Numbered from the stretch's first letter, positions 34,510 to 43,606 are shown. The stretch is 57,131 bases of DNA from Collinsella aerofaciens (GCF_015546965.1 NZ_JADMUF010000006.1:62597-119727), one strand, 5' to 3'. The notes: a model not told the origin generated them from the sequence alone. Made by a program: numbers and translations.

Positions 34510-36429
34510 CTACTCCAGCTCAAACGCTCCGGTGTAGAGCTGGTAGTAGTACCCGCGCTTGGCGATCAACTCGTCGTGGTTGCCGCGCTCGATGATGCGG
34601 CCGTGGTCCAGGCAGATGATCGCGTCGGAGTTGCGCACGGTGCTCAGACGGTGTGCGATGACGAATGTCGTGCGACCCTCCATGAGCTTGTCCATGCCTG
34701 CCTGCACGATAGCCTCGGTGCGGGTGTCGATGGAGCTCGTGGCCTCGTCCAGAATCATCGCCGGCGGATCGGCGACGGCGGCGCGCGCGATCGAGATCAG
34801 CTGGCGCTGGCCCTGCGACAGCTGCGCGCCGTTACCGGTGAGCATGGTGTCGTAGGCGTCGGGCAGGCGGGTGATAAAGTCGTCCGCCCCCGCGAGCTTG
34901 GCCGCCTTGATGCACTCCTCGTCGGTGGCGTCCAGGTTGCCGTAGCGGATGTTGTCCATGACGGTGCCGGTGAACAGGTTCACATCCTGCAGCACTACGC
35001 CCAGCGAGCGACGCAGATCGGACTTGCGAATCTTGTTGACGTTGATGCCGTCGTAGCGGATCTTGCCGTCGGCAATGTCGTAGAAGCGGTTGATGAGGTT
35101 GGTGATGGTCGTCTTGCCGGCACCGGTGGCGCCGACAAACGCGACCTTCTGGCCCGGCTTGGCGTACACAGACACGCCGTGCAGCACCTCGTGGTCGGGC
35201 GTATAGCCAAAGTCCACGTTGTCCATGACCAGGTCGCCACGCAGCGGCACGTACTCGATCTCGCCGGTCGCGCGGTGCGGGTGCTTCCAAGCCCACATGC
35301 CGGTGTGGTGGTCGGCCTCCTCGAGCTGCCAGGTGTCGGGATTCACCTGTGCGTTGACAAGCGTCACGTAGCCCTCGTCGGCCTCGGGCTCCTCGTCGAG
35401 CAGCTCAAAGATGCGCTCGGCGCCGGCAAGGCCCATGACCACGGCGTTGATCTGCTGCGAGATCTGGCCGATCTGGCCGCAGAACTGCTTGGTCATGTTG
35501 AGGAACGGCACCACGACGGCGATGGAGAGCGCCATGCCCGAGAGGCTCAGGTTGGGCACGCCCAGCGCCAGGAAGATGCCGCCGGTCAGCGCGACCAGCA
35601 CGTAGAGCAAGTCGCCCAGGTTCCCGAGGATCGGCATGAGGATGTTGGCGTACATGTTGGCCTTCTGCGAGACCTCGAAGAGCTTCTCGTTGCGCTCGTC
35701 AAAATCGGCCTCGGCGGCTGCCTCGTGGCAGAACGCCTTGACGACCTTCTGGCCGTTCATGACCTCCTCGATATGGCCCTCGACCACGCCGAGCTCGGTC
35801 TGCTGCGCGATAAAGAAGCGCGCGGAGTTGGAGCCGAGCAGCTTGGTCATAAAGGTCATAAAGGCGACGCCGGCGATGATGACCAGGCACATCCACATGC
35901 TGTAGTACAGCATGATGAAGAACACGGTGACGATGACGATGATCGTCATGAGCAGGTTGGGCAGCGACTGGCTGATCATCTGGCGCAGCGTGTCGATGTC
36001 GTTGGTGTAGTGGCTCATGATGTCGCCGCGCTGGTGCGTGTCGAAGTAGCGAATCGGCAGGTCCTGCATGCGGTTGAACATCTTTTCGCGCAGCTTCTCG
36101 AGCGAGCCCTGCGTGATGACGGCCATGGCGCGGTTCCAGAAGAGCGAGGAGGCGACGCCCACGGCGTAGATGCAGCCGAGGGTGGTCACGAGCTTCAGAA
36201 TCTTGGGCTGCGCGGCCGTCCAGTCGCCCGACTGCCACGATTCGCTAATGACCTGCAGCGCGCTCTGGAGAAACGTCGCGCCGATGGAGTTGATGATGGC
36301 GCAGAGCACAACGCCGGCGACGACGAGGGGCAAAAGCACCGGGTAGAAGCCAAAGAGCATCTTGATCAGGCGCGTCATGGTGCCGCCCTTGCGGTTGCGC
36401 GCGCGCTCGGCGGTAGCTGCCTTACTCAT
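34510..36429 (-). CDS. ABC exporter subunit with consensus ATPase (second heterodimer)
   Basis: This is a 639-residue membrane/ATPase half-exporter. Six membrane segments occupy the first ~350 residues. Walker A GATGAGKTT lies near residue 433, signature LSQGQRQ follows, and Walker B MILDEATSS has the catalytic Glu. A ~50-residue insertion (TGMWAWKHPHRATGEIEYV) precedes the ATPase core. ATG 36429 follows GGAGG and overlaps the stop codon of the upstream ABC gene by 8 bases, so translation is coupled. With the degenerate partner it should form a BmrCD/LmrCD-type exporter under the MarR gene at the head of the operon. Confidence 0.9.
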   Translation of the reverse strand: MSKAATAERARNRKGGTMTRLIKMLFGFYPVLLPLVVAGVVLCAIINSIGATFLQSALQVISESWQSGDWTAAQPKILKLVTTLGCIYAVGVASSLFWNRAMAVITQGSLEKLREKMFNRMQDLPIRYFDTHQRGDIMSHYTNDIDTLRQMISQSLPNLLMTIIVIVTVFFIMLYYSMWMCLVIIAGVAFMTFMTKLLGSNSARFFIAQQTELGVVEGHIEEVMNGQKVVKAFCHEAAAEADFDERNEKLFEVSQKANMYANILMPILGNLGDLLYVLVALTGGIFLALGVPNLSLSGMALSIAVVVPFLNMTKQFCGQIGQISQQINAVVMGLAGAERIFELLDEEPEADEGYVTLVNAQVNPDTWQLEEADHHTGMWAWKHPHRATGEIEYVPLRGDLVMDNVDFGYTPDHEVLHGVSVYAKPGQKVAFVGATGAGKTTITNLINRFYDIADGKIRYDGINVNKIRKSDLRRSLGVVLQDVNLFTGTVMDNIRYGNLDATDEECIKAAKLAGADDFITRLPDAYDTMLTGNGAQLSQGQRQLISIARAAVADPPAMILDEATSSIDTRTEAIVQAGMDKLMEGRTTFVIAHRLSTVRNSDAIICLDHGRIIERGNHDELIAKRGYYYQLYTGAFELE

Positions 36430-38245
36430 GTGCCTCGCCTCCTTCCTGGGTCTGAGCTTGCGGTGCGGATGCCTCGGTGTCGGCTGCGGCGGTCTCGCCC
36501 GCGTCCTCGCCTTCGGCACTCATCTTATTTTGCGAGGTAAAGGTCTCGCGGTAGATCTCGCTCGTCTTGAGCAGCTCGTCATGGTTGCCGATGTCCTTGA
36601 TGCGGCCGCCCTCCATGACGATGATGCGGTCGGCGTCCTGCACGGAGCTGATGCGCTGGGCGATGATGAGCTTGGTCGTGTTGGGCAGGTAGCTCGCCAG
36701 GCCCTCGCGGATCTTGGCGTCGGTCTTGGTGTCGACGGCGCTCGTGGAGTCGTCCAGGATCAGAATCTTGGGGCGACGCAGCAGGGCGCGCGCGATACAC
36801 AGGCGCTGCTTCTGGCCGCCGGAGACGTTGGAGCCGCCCTGCTCAATCCAGGTGTCGTAGCCCTTGGGGAAGCCGTCGACAAACTCGTCGGCGCAGGCCA
36901 GATGTGCGGCCTCGCGGACCTCCTCGTCGGTGGCGTTTGGGTCGCCCCAGCGCAGGTTCTCGGCGATGGTGCCGCTAAACAGCACGTTTTTCTGCAGGAC
37001 CATGGCTACCTGGTGGCGCAGCGTGTCCAGGTCGTAGTCGCGCACGTCCACGCCGCCGACGCGCACGGTGCCCTCCGTGACATCGTACAGGCGGGCGATC
37101 AGGTTCACGAGCGTCGACTTGGCCGAGCCGGTGCCGCCGATAATACCGATGGTCTCGCCGCTCTTAATATGCAGGTCGATATCGTCGAGCGCCTGGCGGC
37201 GGGCATGCTCGGAATACTTAAAGCTCACGTGATCGAAGTCGATGGAGCCGTCGGCAACCTCGTGCACGGGCTCGGTCGGGTTGGCGATCGTGGGCTCGGC
37301 GGCCAGCACCTCGGTAATGCGGTGCGCCGACTCGTCTGCCATGGTTACCATGACAAAGATCATCGACAGCTGCATTAGGCTCATCAGAATCTGGAAGCCG
37401 TAGGTAAAGATGGAGGAGAGCTGGCCCACGTCGAACAGGGTGCCCTGGCTCGTGATGATGAGCTTGGAACCCAGGTAGATGATGACGACGAACGCGCCGT
37501 TGACGCAGATGTTCATCATGGGGTTGTTGAAGGCGAGCAGCTTCTCGGCGCGGGTGAAGTCCATCTGGACGTCGCGCGCGGCGGTGGCGAACTTCTCCTT
37601 CTCGTAGTCCTGGCGCACGTAGCTCTTGACCACGCGCATGCCGGTGACGTTTTCCTCGACCGACTCGTTGAGCGCGTCGTACTTGCGGAACACGCGGGCA
37701 AAGATCGGGCGCACCTTATAGATGATAAAGAACAGGCCAAAGCCCAGCAGCGGAATGATGACCAGGTAGACCATGGCGACGCTGCCGCCCATGGCGTATG
37801 CCATGGTAAAGGCAAAGACTAGCACCAGCGGCGAGCGCACGGCGATGCGGATGAGCATCATAAAGGCCTGCTGCACGTTGTTGATGTCGGTGGTGAGGCG
37901 GGTGACGAGCGAGGAGCTCGAGAACTCGTCGATGTTGGCGAAGCTGAACGTCTGGATCTTGTAGAACAGGTCGCGACGCAGGTTCTTGGCAAAGCCGCAG
38001 CTAGCATGGCTGCAGGTGATGCCCGCGGCGGCGCCAAAGGCGAGTGACGTCAGCGCGATGAGTACGAGAAGGCCGGCGGTGGGCAGCATCTCGGTAACGG
38101 CGGTGCCGTCCTTGATGGCGTCGATCATGTCGGCGGTGATAAACGGGATCATCATCTGGCAGATTACCTCGCCAAGCACCAGCAGCGGCGTGGCGATCGT
38201 GACCTTCTTGTAATCGCGGATGCTGCCCATAAGGGTTTTAATCAT
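36422..38245 (-). CDS. ABC exporter subunit with degenerate ATP site (second heterodimer)
   Basis: This is a 607-residue half-exporter. The ATPase domain has Walker A GGTGSAKST (about residue 370, with Ala in place of the usual Gly), signature VSGGQKQR and Walker B ILILDDSTSA, where Asp replaces the catalytic Glu. This is the non-catalytic half of a heterodimer. The C-terminal tail is rich in Ala/Glu/Gln. ATG 38245 has GGGAGG six bases upstream and overlaps the MarR stop by 8 bases; a longer in-frame start lies inside marR and is rejected. The second subunit follows with another 8-base overlap. Confidence 0.9.
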   Translation of the reverse strand: MIKTLMGSIRDYKKVTIATPLLVLGEVICQMMIPFITADMIDAIKDGTAVTEMLPTAGLLVLIALTSLAFGAAAGITCSHASCGFAKNLRRDLFYKIQTFSFANIDEFSSSSLVTRLTTDINNVQQAFMMLIRIAVRSPLVLVFAFTMAYAMGGSVAMVYLVIIPLLGFGLFFIIYKVRPIFARVFRKYDALNESVEENVTGMRVVKSYVRQDYEKEKFATAARDVQMDFTRAEKLLAFNNPMMNICVNGAFVVIIYLGSKLIITSQGTLFDVGQLSSIFTYGFQILMSLMQLSMIFVMVTMADESAHRITEVLAAEPTIANPTEPVHEVADGSIDFDHVSFKYSEHARRQALDDIDLHIKSGETIGIIGGTGSAKSTLVNLIARLYDVTEGTVRVGGVDVRDYDLDTLRHQVAMVLQKNVLFSGTIAENLRWGDPNATDEEVREAAHLACADEFVDGFPKGYDTWIEQGGSNVSGGQKQRLCIARALLRRPKILILDDSTSAVDTKTDAKIREGLASYLPNTTKLIIAQRISSVQDADRIIVMEGGRIKDIGNHDELLKTSEIYRETFTSQNKMSAEGEDAGETAAADTEASAPQAQTQEGGEAHE

Positions 38246-38744
38246 CCAATCCCTCCCAGGTTTCGCGGATTTTATCGAGCATATCGGCGAGGTTCTTACG
38301 CTCATCGGGCGTGAGTGCACTAAATGCCTGCTCCCTAAAATGGATGCGGGCTGCCTGATCGATGCGGGCCTTTTTCCAGCCGATCTCGGTCAGGTGGATG
38401 GTGAGCTGTCGCCGATCCTTGGGATTGCGGCTGCGCTCGATAAGACCGTTGACCTCGAGTTTGGATAGGATTTCGGAAAGCGATCCCGGCTTAAGGTCAA
38501 AGTGCATGCCGAGCTCTTGCTGCGACATCTCGCCGCCGGGCTGTTTGGCGAGCAGGCAGATGATGGGTGCCTTGCCGGACACACCTCCACCGTGAAAGTG
38601 CAAGTAATGGCCGAAAAAGCCCAGGTTATTGAGGATGTGCTTGGCTAGCCGGTCGTCTTCGTTGAACGCCTCGGGTGCGTCTGCCGGCTCCGCCGGGTCA
38701 CCGCCGGGCTCGTGCGGGCGAAGGGTGATGGTTTCATCGCACAT
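38238..38744 (-). CDS. MarR-family repressor of the ABC operon
   Basis: The protein has 168 residues. A winged HTH spans about 75-140 (MSQQELGMHFDLKPGSLSEILSKLEVNGLIERSR with the wing NPKDRRQLTIHLT). The N-terminal ~30 residues are acidic and Pro-rich. It is first in an operon with two ABC exporter subunits, a standard arrangement for drug-responsive repressors. A strong promoter with an overlapping inverted repeat lies directly upstream, so it probably represses its own operon until a ligand (likely the exporter substrate) binds. Confidence 0.9.
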   Translation of the reverse strand: MCDETITLRPHEPGGDPAEPADAPEAFNEDDRLAKHILNNLGFFGHYLHFHGGGVSGKAPIICLLAKQPGGEMSQQELGMHFDLKPGSLSEILSKLEVNGLIERSRNPKDRRQLTIHLTEIGWKKARIDQAARIHFREQAFSALTPDERKNLADMLDKIRETWEGLDD

Positions 38745-38765
38745 GGATTCGTGCTGCTCCTTTCT

Positions 38766-38828
38766 TTAGTTAGGTAGTGGGACTGTTTTGTACCTAACTA
38801 ATCTATGAGCGCAAGAAATAATTGTCAA
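38766..38828 (-). promoter_or_regulatory. MarR operon promoter with overlapping operator
   Basis: On the minus strand, TTGACA (38828-38823) and TAGATT (38805-38800) are 17 bases apart. The perfect inverted repeat TTAGTTAGGTA (38766-38776) / TACCTAACTAA (38791-38801) begins inside the -10 box and covers the likely transcription start. This is the expected geometry for repression by the encoded MarR. Confidence 0.7.
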
Positions 38829-38844
38829 GGTACCAAATTAATTA

Positions 38845-38872
38845 GTTACGGCGTTTTCCCAAACGCCGTAAC
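38845..38872. repeat. Perfect 12-bp hairpin behind the MarR promoter
   Basis: GTTACGGCGTTT and AAACGCCGTAAC pair around TCCC, just upstream of the MarR -35 box and about 140 bases before the pyridoxal kinase gene. It may insulate the two divergent transcription units. Confidence 0.6.
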
Positions 38873-39011
38873 CGGCCGACGCTGCATTTTCGAAACCTTT
38901 CCGCAACAATGCGCTCTTCGCGGCCCTGGCGCCTGCTCGCAACGGTCCCTGCGCTACACTTAGTCGCACTGTGGCGACTTTGCGCCGCTCCCGACCCAAG
39001 GGGGGACTCTC

Positions 39012-39836
39012 ATGAAGAACACTCAGCTGCTGCTGATCAACGATATGTGCGGCTACGGCAAGGTCGCGCTCTCGGCCATGCTACCGGTGCTGTCGCACAT
39101 GGGCTACCGTATTCACAACCTGCCGACGGCCCTCGTGTCCGATACGCTCAACTATCCCAAGTTCTACATCCACGACACCACGGAGTACGTGCGCCAGAGC
39201 CTTGCCATCTGGGAGGAGCTCGGCTTTGAATTCGACGCCATCTCCACCGGCTTTATTGTGACCGAGGAAGAGACGCGCATCATTTCGGACTTCTGCCACC
39301 GTCGCGCGCAAAAGGGCACCAAAGTGTTTGTCGATCCCATCATGGGTGATAACGGCAAGCTCTACGCCGGCGTGCCCGAGTCCACGATCGGCCTCATGCG
39401 CAGCCTGCTCGAGTGCGCCGACTACGCGGTGCCCAACTACACCGAGGCATGCCTGCTCACCGATACGCCCATGGCCGAGCAGATGACGGCCGATGAGGCT
39501 CGCATCCTTGTGGACGCCGTGCGCGAGCTGGGTGCCAAGTCTGTGGTCATTACGAGCGCCGTAGTCAATGGCACGAACGCCGTCATCGGTTACGACCACG
39601 TGGCGGGGGAGTACTTCACGATTCCCTTCGACCTGATCCCGGTTTACTTCCCGGGTACGGGCGATACGTTCTCGGCGGTGCTCGTCGGTCGCGTGATGGC
39701 CGGCTGGAGTCTGCAGCGTGCAACGGCCGATGCCATGCGCGTAGTGGCCGAGCTTATCGAGCGCAATGCCGATCAGGAGGACAAGTCTGCCGGCCTGCCC
39801 ATCGAGGCCTGCCTGGACGTGATCGACCATGAGTAG
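39012..39836 (+). CDS. Pyridoxal/pyridoxamine kinase family protein (PdxY/PdxK-like)
   Basis: This 274-residue ribokinase-superfamily enzyme has an N-terminal INDMCGYGKVAL (PdxY-like entry), NYTEACLL in the middle, and the anion hole/catalytic Asp motif FPGTGDTFSAVL (about residues 215-226). It would phosphorylate vitamin B6 vamers with ATP in the cytoplasm. A related hydroxymethylpyrimidine kinase role cannot be excluded. GGGGGGA precedes the ATG. The downstream TIGR04076 gene overlaps its stop by 8 bases. Confidence 0.82.
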   Translation: MKNTQLLLINDMCGYGKVALSAMLPVLSHMGYRIHNLPTALVSDTLNYPKFYIHDTTEYVRQSLAIWEELGFEFDAISTGFIVTEEETRIISDFCHRRAQKGTKVFVDPIMGDNGKLYAGVPESTIGLMRSLLECADYAVPNYTEACLLTDTPMAEQMTADEARILVDAVRELGAKSVVITSAVVNGTNAVIGYDHVAGEYFTIPFDLIPVYFPGTGDTFSAVLVGRVMAGWSLQRATADAMRVVAELIERNADQEDKSAGLPIEACLDVIDHE

Positions 39837-40155
39837 CGCCGACGAGGGCGCCAAGCCCGCGGGCGAAGGTAAACCGCTCGGCGCGCCGCGTGGCAAGCGT
39901 CCGCGTATCCGCGTGAGCTGCGTGGACCAGCTGGGTGCGTGCCTCTGCCACCATGGTCACAAGCCCGGCGACGTCTTCGACTTCGACCGAGACCGCGGCA
40001 AGATGTGCGCCATGGCCTGCCATGTGGGCTTTCCCTATATCGACATCCTGCGCTATGGCGGTACCGTGCCCGGCAACGAGCCAGGCACGGCAAAGTTCTG
40101 CTGCCCCGAAGTCGATACGTTGAACGTCTGGCTCGCCGAGATCGTCGACGAGTAA
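39829..40155 (+). CDS. TIGR04076-type small cysteine-rich protein
   Basis: The protein has 108 residues. After a Gly/Lys/Pro-rich N-terminus the conserved part begins at about residue 28 (VSCVDQLGACLCHHGHKPGDVFDF) and ends with CCPEVDTLNVWLAEI. Cys pairs at C-x-C and CC suggest metal or redox chemistry, but the family function is unknown to me. It overlaps the kinase gene stop by 8 bases and is followed by a long bidirectional hairpin, so the two genes form one transcript. Confidence 0.75.
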   Translation: MSSADEGAKPAGEGKPLGAPRGKRPRIRVSCVDQLGACLCHHGHKPGDVFDFDRDRGKMCAMACHVGFPYIDILRYGGTVPGNEPGTAKFCCPEVDTLNVWLAEIVDE

Positions 40156-40225
40156 TCGAGCGTGGATTTTCTCCCACTTTGAGCGCCGTTTCGCGCTCAA
40201 AGTGGGAGATTATCCACGCTCGATT
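40154..40225. terminator. 33-bp hairpin at a convergent gene end
   Basis: Arms 40154-40186 and 40193-40225 are complementary apart from two positions and enclose CGTTTC. The left arm overlaps the TAA of the preceding gene. A partial third copy of the arm (GGGAGAAAATCCACGCTCG, from 40233) follows and could pair alternatively. Confidence 0.8.
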
Positions 40226-40295
40226 TGTATACGGGAGAAAATCCACGCTCGTTTTATGCCGATGGTATGGCTCGTGAGCCCGCGCGTCCGTGTGG

Positions 40296-40742
40296 TTACA
40301 GCTGCTCGAGCATGGCCGTGCAGCCGGCGAGCACGTCGCGGTACGTGGCATCAAAGTTGCCCGTGTACCAGGGGTCGGCCACGTCGCCGGGGCGGTCGGT
40401 CCAATCGAGCAGGCGCGAAATCTTGCCGTCGGGGTCATCGCCAAAAATGCGACAAAGACCGCGCGCGTTCTCGGCATCCATATAGACAATGTGGTCCCAG
40501 TCGCCATACTCCGCGCGACGCACCTGGCGCGCGCGGTGGGCAACGACGGGAATCCCGACCTCGCGCAGCTTGGCAACCGTGCCATGATGCGGCGGATTGC
40601 CAATCTCCTCGGTCGAGGTCGCGGCGGAATCAATAACGAATTCCGCCTCGCGCCCAGCACGGCGCACCAGCTCGGTAAACACGGACTCAGCCATCGTCGA
40701 GCGACAGATATTCCCGTGGCAAATAAACAGAATGCGTTGCAT
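40296..40742 (-). CDS. Low-molecular-weight protein-tyrosine phosphatase
   Basis: The protein has 148 residues. The N-terminal P-loop CHGNICRS (C-x5-R-S) holds the nucleophilic Cys and Arg, and DPWYTGNF near the C-terminus supplies the general acid Asp. The D-x-x-H-P-x-M region has the family layout (YGDWDHIVYMDAEN). In bacteria such enzymes regulate polysaccharide export or stress responses. AAAGGA lies upstream of the ATG. It is 33 bases downstream of the second AAA/DUF4143 gene on the same strand and could be read from that promoter. Confidence 0.9.
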   Translation of the reverse strand: MQRILFICHGNICRSTMAESVFTELVRRAGREAEFVIDSAATSTEEIGNPPHHGTVAKLREVGIPVVAHRARQVRRAEYGDWDHIVYMDAENARGLCRIFGDDPDGKISRLLDWTDRPGDVADPWYTGNFDATYRDVLAGCTAMLEQL

Positions 40743-40775
40743 GAGCGGTTTCCTTTCAGGGCGGTTGCGCGGGGC

Positions 40776-42146
40776 TTACAGACTGGCCTTGAGACAGTTT
40801 GCTCCGATAAAGCCCGCTGCGTACAAGGGGAGGTGGCGCAGCTCGCGTCCGTCATCGGTTTCGCTGCGGGCAAAATTGTTCTCGGACAATATGTAGGCGT
40901 ACGGCGACCGGGCTTTTTCCATAAACGACCCGAGGGTTCTCGCGCGCACGTTGCGTGCGGATTTTACCTCGACGGGAACGATCTCCATACGGTCGGTCTG
41001 AAGTAGAAAATCGAGCTCGCCGTTCGTCTTCCAAGACGACGGTGGCATCCAGTAATACGTCTGCAAACCATTGCCCGAAAATGCCTGCATGACCGAGTTC
41101 TCCGCCAAGGCACCTCGAAAGTCGGAAGACAGCGCAATGGCGGAATCCTCTTTGAGGTCGAGCCAGAGTCGCGGGTTGATACCGAGTTTGTAGAACATGA
41201 GGCCCGTATCGAGAAGATAGACTTTAAAGAAGCTCCCGTCTTCGTCGTCGAAGGGGACGAGGGGAGGTTCGATGCCTTCGGTCAGGTTGTTGACCGATAT
41301 GATGCCGGCGCCCTCGAGCCAGTCGAGTGGCTCGATGAGCTTTGCGCGTCGGCCTCCGCGTTCGACCTCGGAGTACTTGAATTTCTTGGTTGAGGATCGT
41401 AGCAGCTGGGATGGAATGGAGCGCCAGACCTTGCGCGCTGCCACGCCGCTGATCCCGTTTTCGGGGTCGGTCATATCGGCGGTGTAGGTCTCGTCGATTT
41501 CGCGCTGCTCGACGCGCGCGTCTTCGATGGATAGTGTCTTGCGATATGCGTTGACGGCGGCGGGCATGCCGCCCACGATCTGGTATCGATGAAACAGGCT
41601 GAGCGTGGCTTGATGCGCGACGTAGGCCTCAAGCGTGCCGGCGTGGGCGCGAATGGCATCCGCCATCTGCTCCTCACCGAGCGCCCAGAGAAACTCCTCG
41701 AACGACATAGGATGCATGGTCTCTTGACGGACGCCGCTGGGAAAAGGCAACTTGCGCTTGCGCGTGGCGACGCCGAGCTGGCTGCCGGTCGCGCATATGC
41801 GCCAGCCCGAACCCGAGAAAAAGCGAAGCGAGTTGAGCGCGCGTTCGCAGAGCTGCACCTCGTCAAACAGGATGAATGCGGTTTCCTTGCGAATGGGGGT
41901 GCGCTTATAGTCTGAGATTCGTGCCACGATGGTGTCTACGTCGTCGGTGGGGCAGTCGAACAGTGGGGCAATCAGCTCAAGATCGGTCTGAAAGTCGAGT
42001 TTGACAAATGCATCGCCGGCGATTCGTCTGCCGATTTCCTCGGCAGCGTACGTTTTGCCCACGCGTCGCGCACCACGGATGAGGAGGGGGCGCGACGCGT
42101 CCTCTGTCGCCCATGATTCGATGACGGATTCGATTGATCTGCGCAT
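40776..42146 (-). CDS. AAA ATPase with C-terminal DUF4143 / PD-(D/E)XK-like domain (second copy)
   Basis: The protein has 456 residues. Walker A lies in IRGARRVGKTYAAEE near residue 24, and Walker B in AFILFDEVQLCER. The C-terminal DUF4143 part contains GELDFLLQTDRMEIVPVEVKS, the D...ExK pattern of PD-(D/E)XK folds. It is related in plan but not close in sequence to the gene at 5506-6699. Three palindromic repeats with exact 33-bp spacing lie in its upstream region. It is followed by a tyrosine phosphatase gene. The biological role is unknown; options include a self-regulated toxin/defence factor or a DNA-transaction ATPase. Confidence 0.82.
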   Translation of the reverse strand: MRRSIESVIESWATEDASRPLLIRGARRVGKTYAAEEIGRRIAGDAFVKLDFQTDLELIAPLFDCPTDDVDTIVARISDYKRTPIRKETAFILFDEVQLCERALNSLRFFSGSGWRICATGSQLGVATRKRKLPFPSGVRQETMHPMSFEEFLWALGEEQMADAIRAHAGTLEAYVAHQATLSLFHRYQIVGGMPAAVNAYRKTLSIEDARVEQREIDETYTADMTDPENGISGVAARKVWRSIPSQLLRSSTKKFKYSEVERGGRRAKLIEPLDWLEGAGIISVNNLTEGIEPPLVPFDDEDGSFFKVYLLDTGLMFYKLGINPRLWLDLKEDSAIALSSDFRGALAENSVMQAFSGNGLQTYYWMPPSSWKTNGELDFLLQTDRMEIVPVEVKSARNVRARTLGSFMEKARSPYAYILSENNFARSETDDGRELRHLPLYAAGFIGANCLKASL

Positions 42147-42166
42147 GGAGCCGCCTTTCCAATTCC

Positions 42167-42250
42167 GTGTATTTCAAATACATAGTTTAGTACGATTTCG
42201 TGTACTTAAAATACACGAAATTGTGGAAAAGCGTGTATCTGAAGTACACG
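42167..42250. repeat. Three palindromes at 33-bp intervals upstream of the second AAA/DUF4143 gene
   Basis: GTGTA-N7-type palindromes begin at 42167, 42200 and 42233. The middle one is the longest (42196-42220). All three read close to CGTGTAyyTnAAnTACACG. The constant 33-bp step (three helical turns) places them on one DNA face, as an operator array would be. Confidence 0.75.
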
Positions 42251-42340
42251 AAATTGCACTGCTGGAGCTTGCGGGCGGATAAACACCACTTGTATGGGAC
42301 GGTTTCACCGGTCGCTCGCCACCTTGGGCTATGTTTGCCC

Positions 42341-43606
42341 CTATGCCTGCATCGAAGATTGTGCTGCCCGCTTGCGCTCCCAGCGGGCGAGCTTGATCGT
42401 CACTAGCGTGAGTACCCAGGCCACGAGCGAGAACGCGGCGCCAACGGCGCCCACGTAGGCAATGCCAATTCCGCTTACCACGGCGCCGCCCACCGCGGTG
42501 CCAAACGAGATGCCGACGTTAAACGCCATGGGCTCCACCGAGCTCGCGAGCACCATCGATTTGGGGTGACGGCTGCGGGCCACGTCCATAAAGTGCGTGA
42601 TGCACGAGACCGAGAACAGATACATGAGCATCGCCAGACTAAAGACAAAAACGAGTGCGAGGGGCATGGCGGCGCCCACGGCAAACAGTCCAAACAGTGC
42701 CGCTGCCTGCAGCGTAAACGTCACGAGCAGCGCCTTCATGCCAAAACGCGCGTCGATCCATCCGCCCAAGATGTTCGAGATCAGGCAAAACACGCCGTAG
42801 GCCATGAGTGTAGTGCTTGCCTGGACGGTGCCCATGCCCAACACCTGCTCCAGATAGGGCGTCACGTAGCCGTAAAACACGTAGACCGACCCCACGCCAA
42901 ACAAAAAGATGAGCATGCCGGTGATAATGCTCGGCTCGCGCAGAAGCCCCGCCTGCTCGCGGAATGTGGCAGGCTCATCGGTCTGTCCGGCACGCGGCAT
43001 AAACGCCACGAGCGCAGTACAGATCAGAACGGCGAAGGCGAGCGTACCGTACATGGCAACGTGCCAGTCGAGCGTATCGGCCACAAACTTGCCGATCGAG
43101 GTCACAAAGACCATCGCCACGGAGAAAGCGCCGTACACCACCGAGATGGCGAGCGAGGTCTGCTGCGGAGACAGCAGCTCGGGGATATACGTCACGCCTA
43201 CGGCGAGCAGTGCGCCCGAGACGGAGCCCAAGATGATGCGCGAGGCAAACAGCACTTGGAAGTTGGGCGCCAACGCCATGACAAGATTGCCGAGCACAAA
43301 GACAATGCTGTAGCACACGAGCAGCTGGTAGCGGCGGAAGCGTCCCGTGCTGAGCGCAAGCACCGGCGTCGCGATGGCGTAGACGAGCGCGAACACGCTG
43401 ATGAGCTGGCCTGCGGTGGCAAGTGAGATGCCGAGTTCCGTCGCCAGGTCGCTCTCGATGCCGATAACCACGAACTCCGAGCAGCCGAGCGAAAAGCCCA
43501 ACAACACGAGCAGCGCCAGGCAAAGGTTGGTGCGCGCGGGTGAAAGCGCGGCAGCGGTTGATGCTGTTGTGGACGAGGTTGCGGTGGTCAAGGCAGTTGC
43601 TCCCAT
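42341..43606 (-). CDS. MFS exporter of the DHA1 (AraJ/arabinose efflux-like) type
   Basis: This 421-residue transporter has 12 hydrophobic segments after a ~25-residue Thr/Ala-rich cytoplasmic N-terminus. Family features are GCSEFVVIGIESDLATELGIS in segment 1, ASRIILGSVSGALLAVG in segment 4 and GGWIDARFGMKALL between segments 8 and 9. Relatives export sugars, amino acids or drugs by proton antiport. There is no clear ribosome site, but no better start exists. It is divergent from the LpdD/IDI-like gene and may not belong to that cluster. Confidence 0.84.
   Translation of the reverse strand: MGATALTTATSSTTASTAAALSPARTNLCLALLVLLGFSLGCSEFVVIGIESDLATELGISLATAGQLISVFALVYAIATPVLALSTGRFRRYQLLVCYSIVFVLGNLVMALAPNFQVLFASRIILGSVSGALLAVGVTYIPELLSPQQTSLAISVVYGAFSVAMVFVTSIGKFVADTLDWHVAMYGTLAFAVLICTALVAFMPRAGQTDEPATFREQAGLLREPSIITGMLIFLFGVGSVYVFYGYVTPYLEQVLGMGTVQASTTLMAYGVFCLISNILGGWIDARFGMKALLVTFTLQAAALFGLFAVGAAMPLALVFVFSLAMLMYLFSVSCITHFMDVARSRHPKSMVLASSVEPMAFNVGISFGTAVGGAVVSGIGIAYVGAVGAAFSLVAWVLTLVTIKLARWERKRAAQSSMQA

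Noticed and set aside
40233-40255. Separate regulatory site
   Set aside because: It is a partial third copy of the arm of the adjacent 33-bp hairpin and is better described as part of it.
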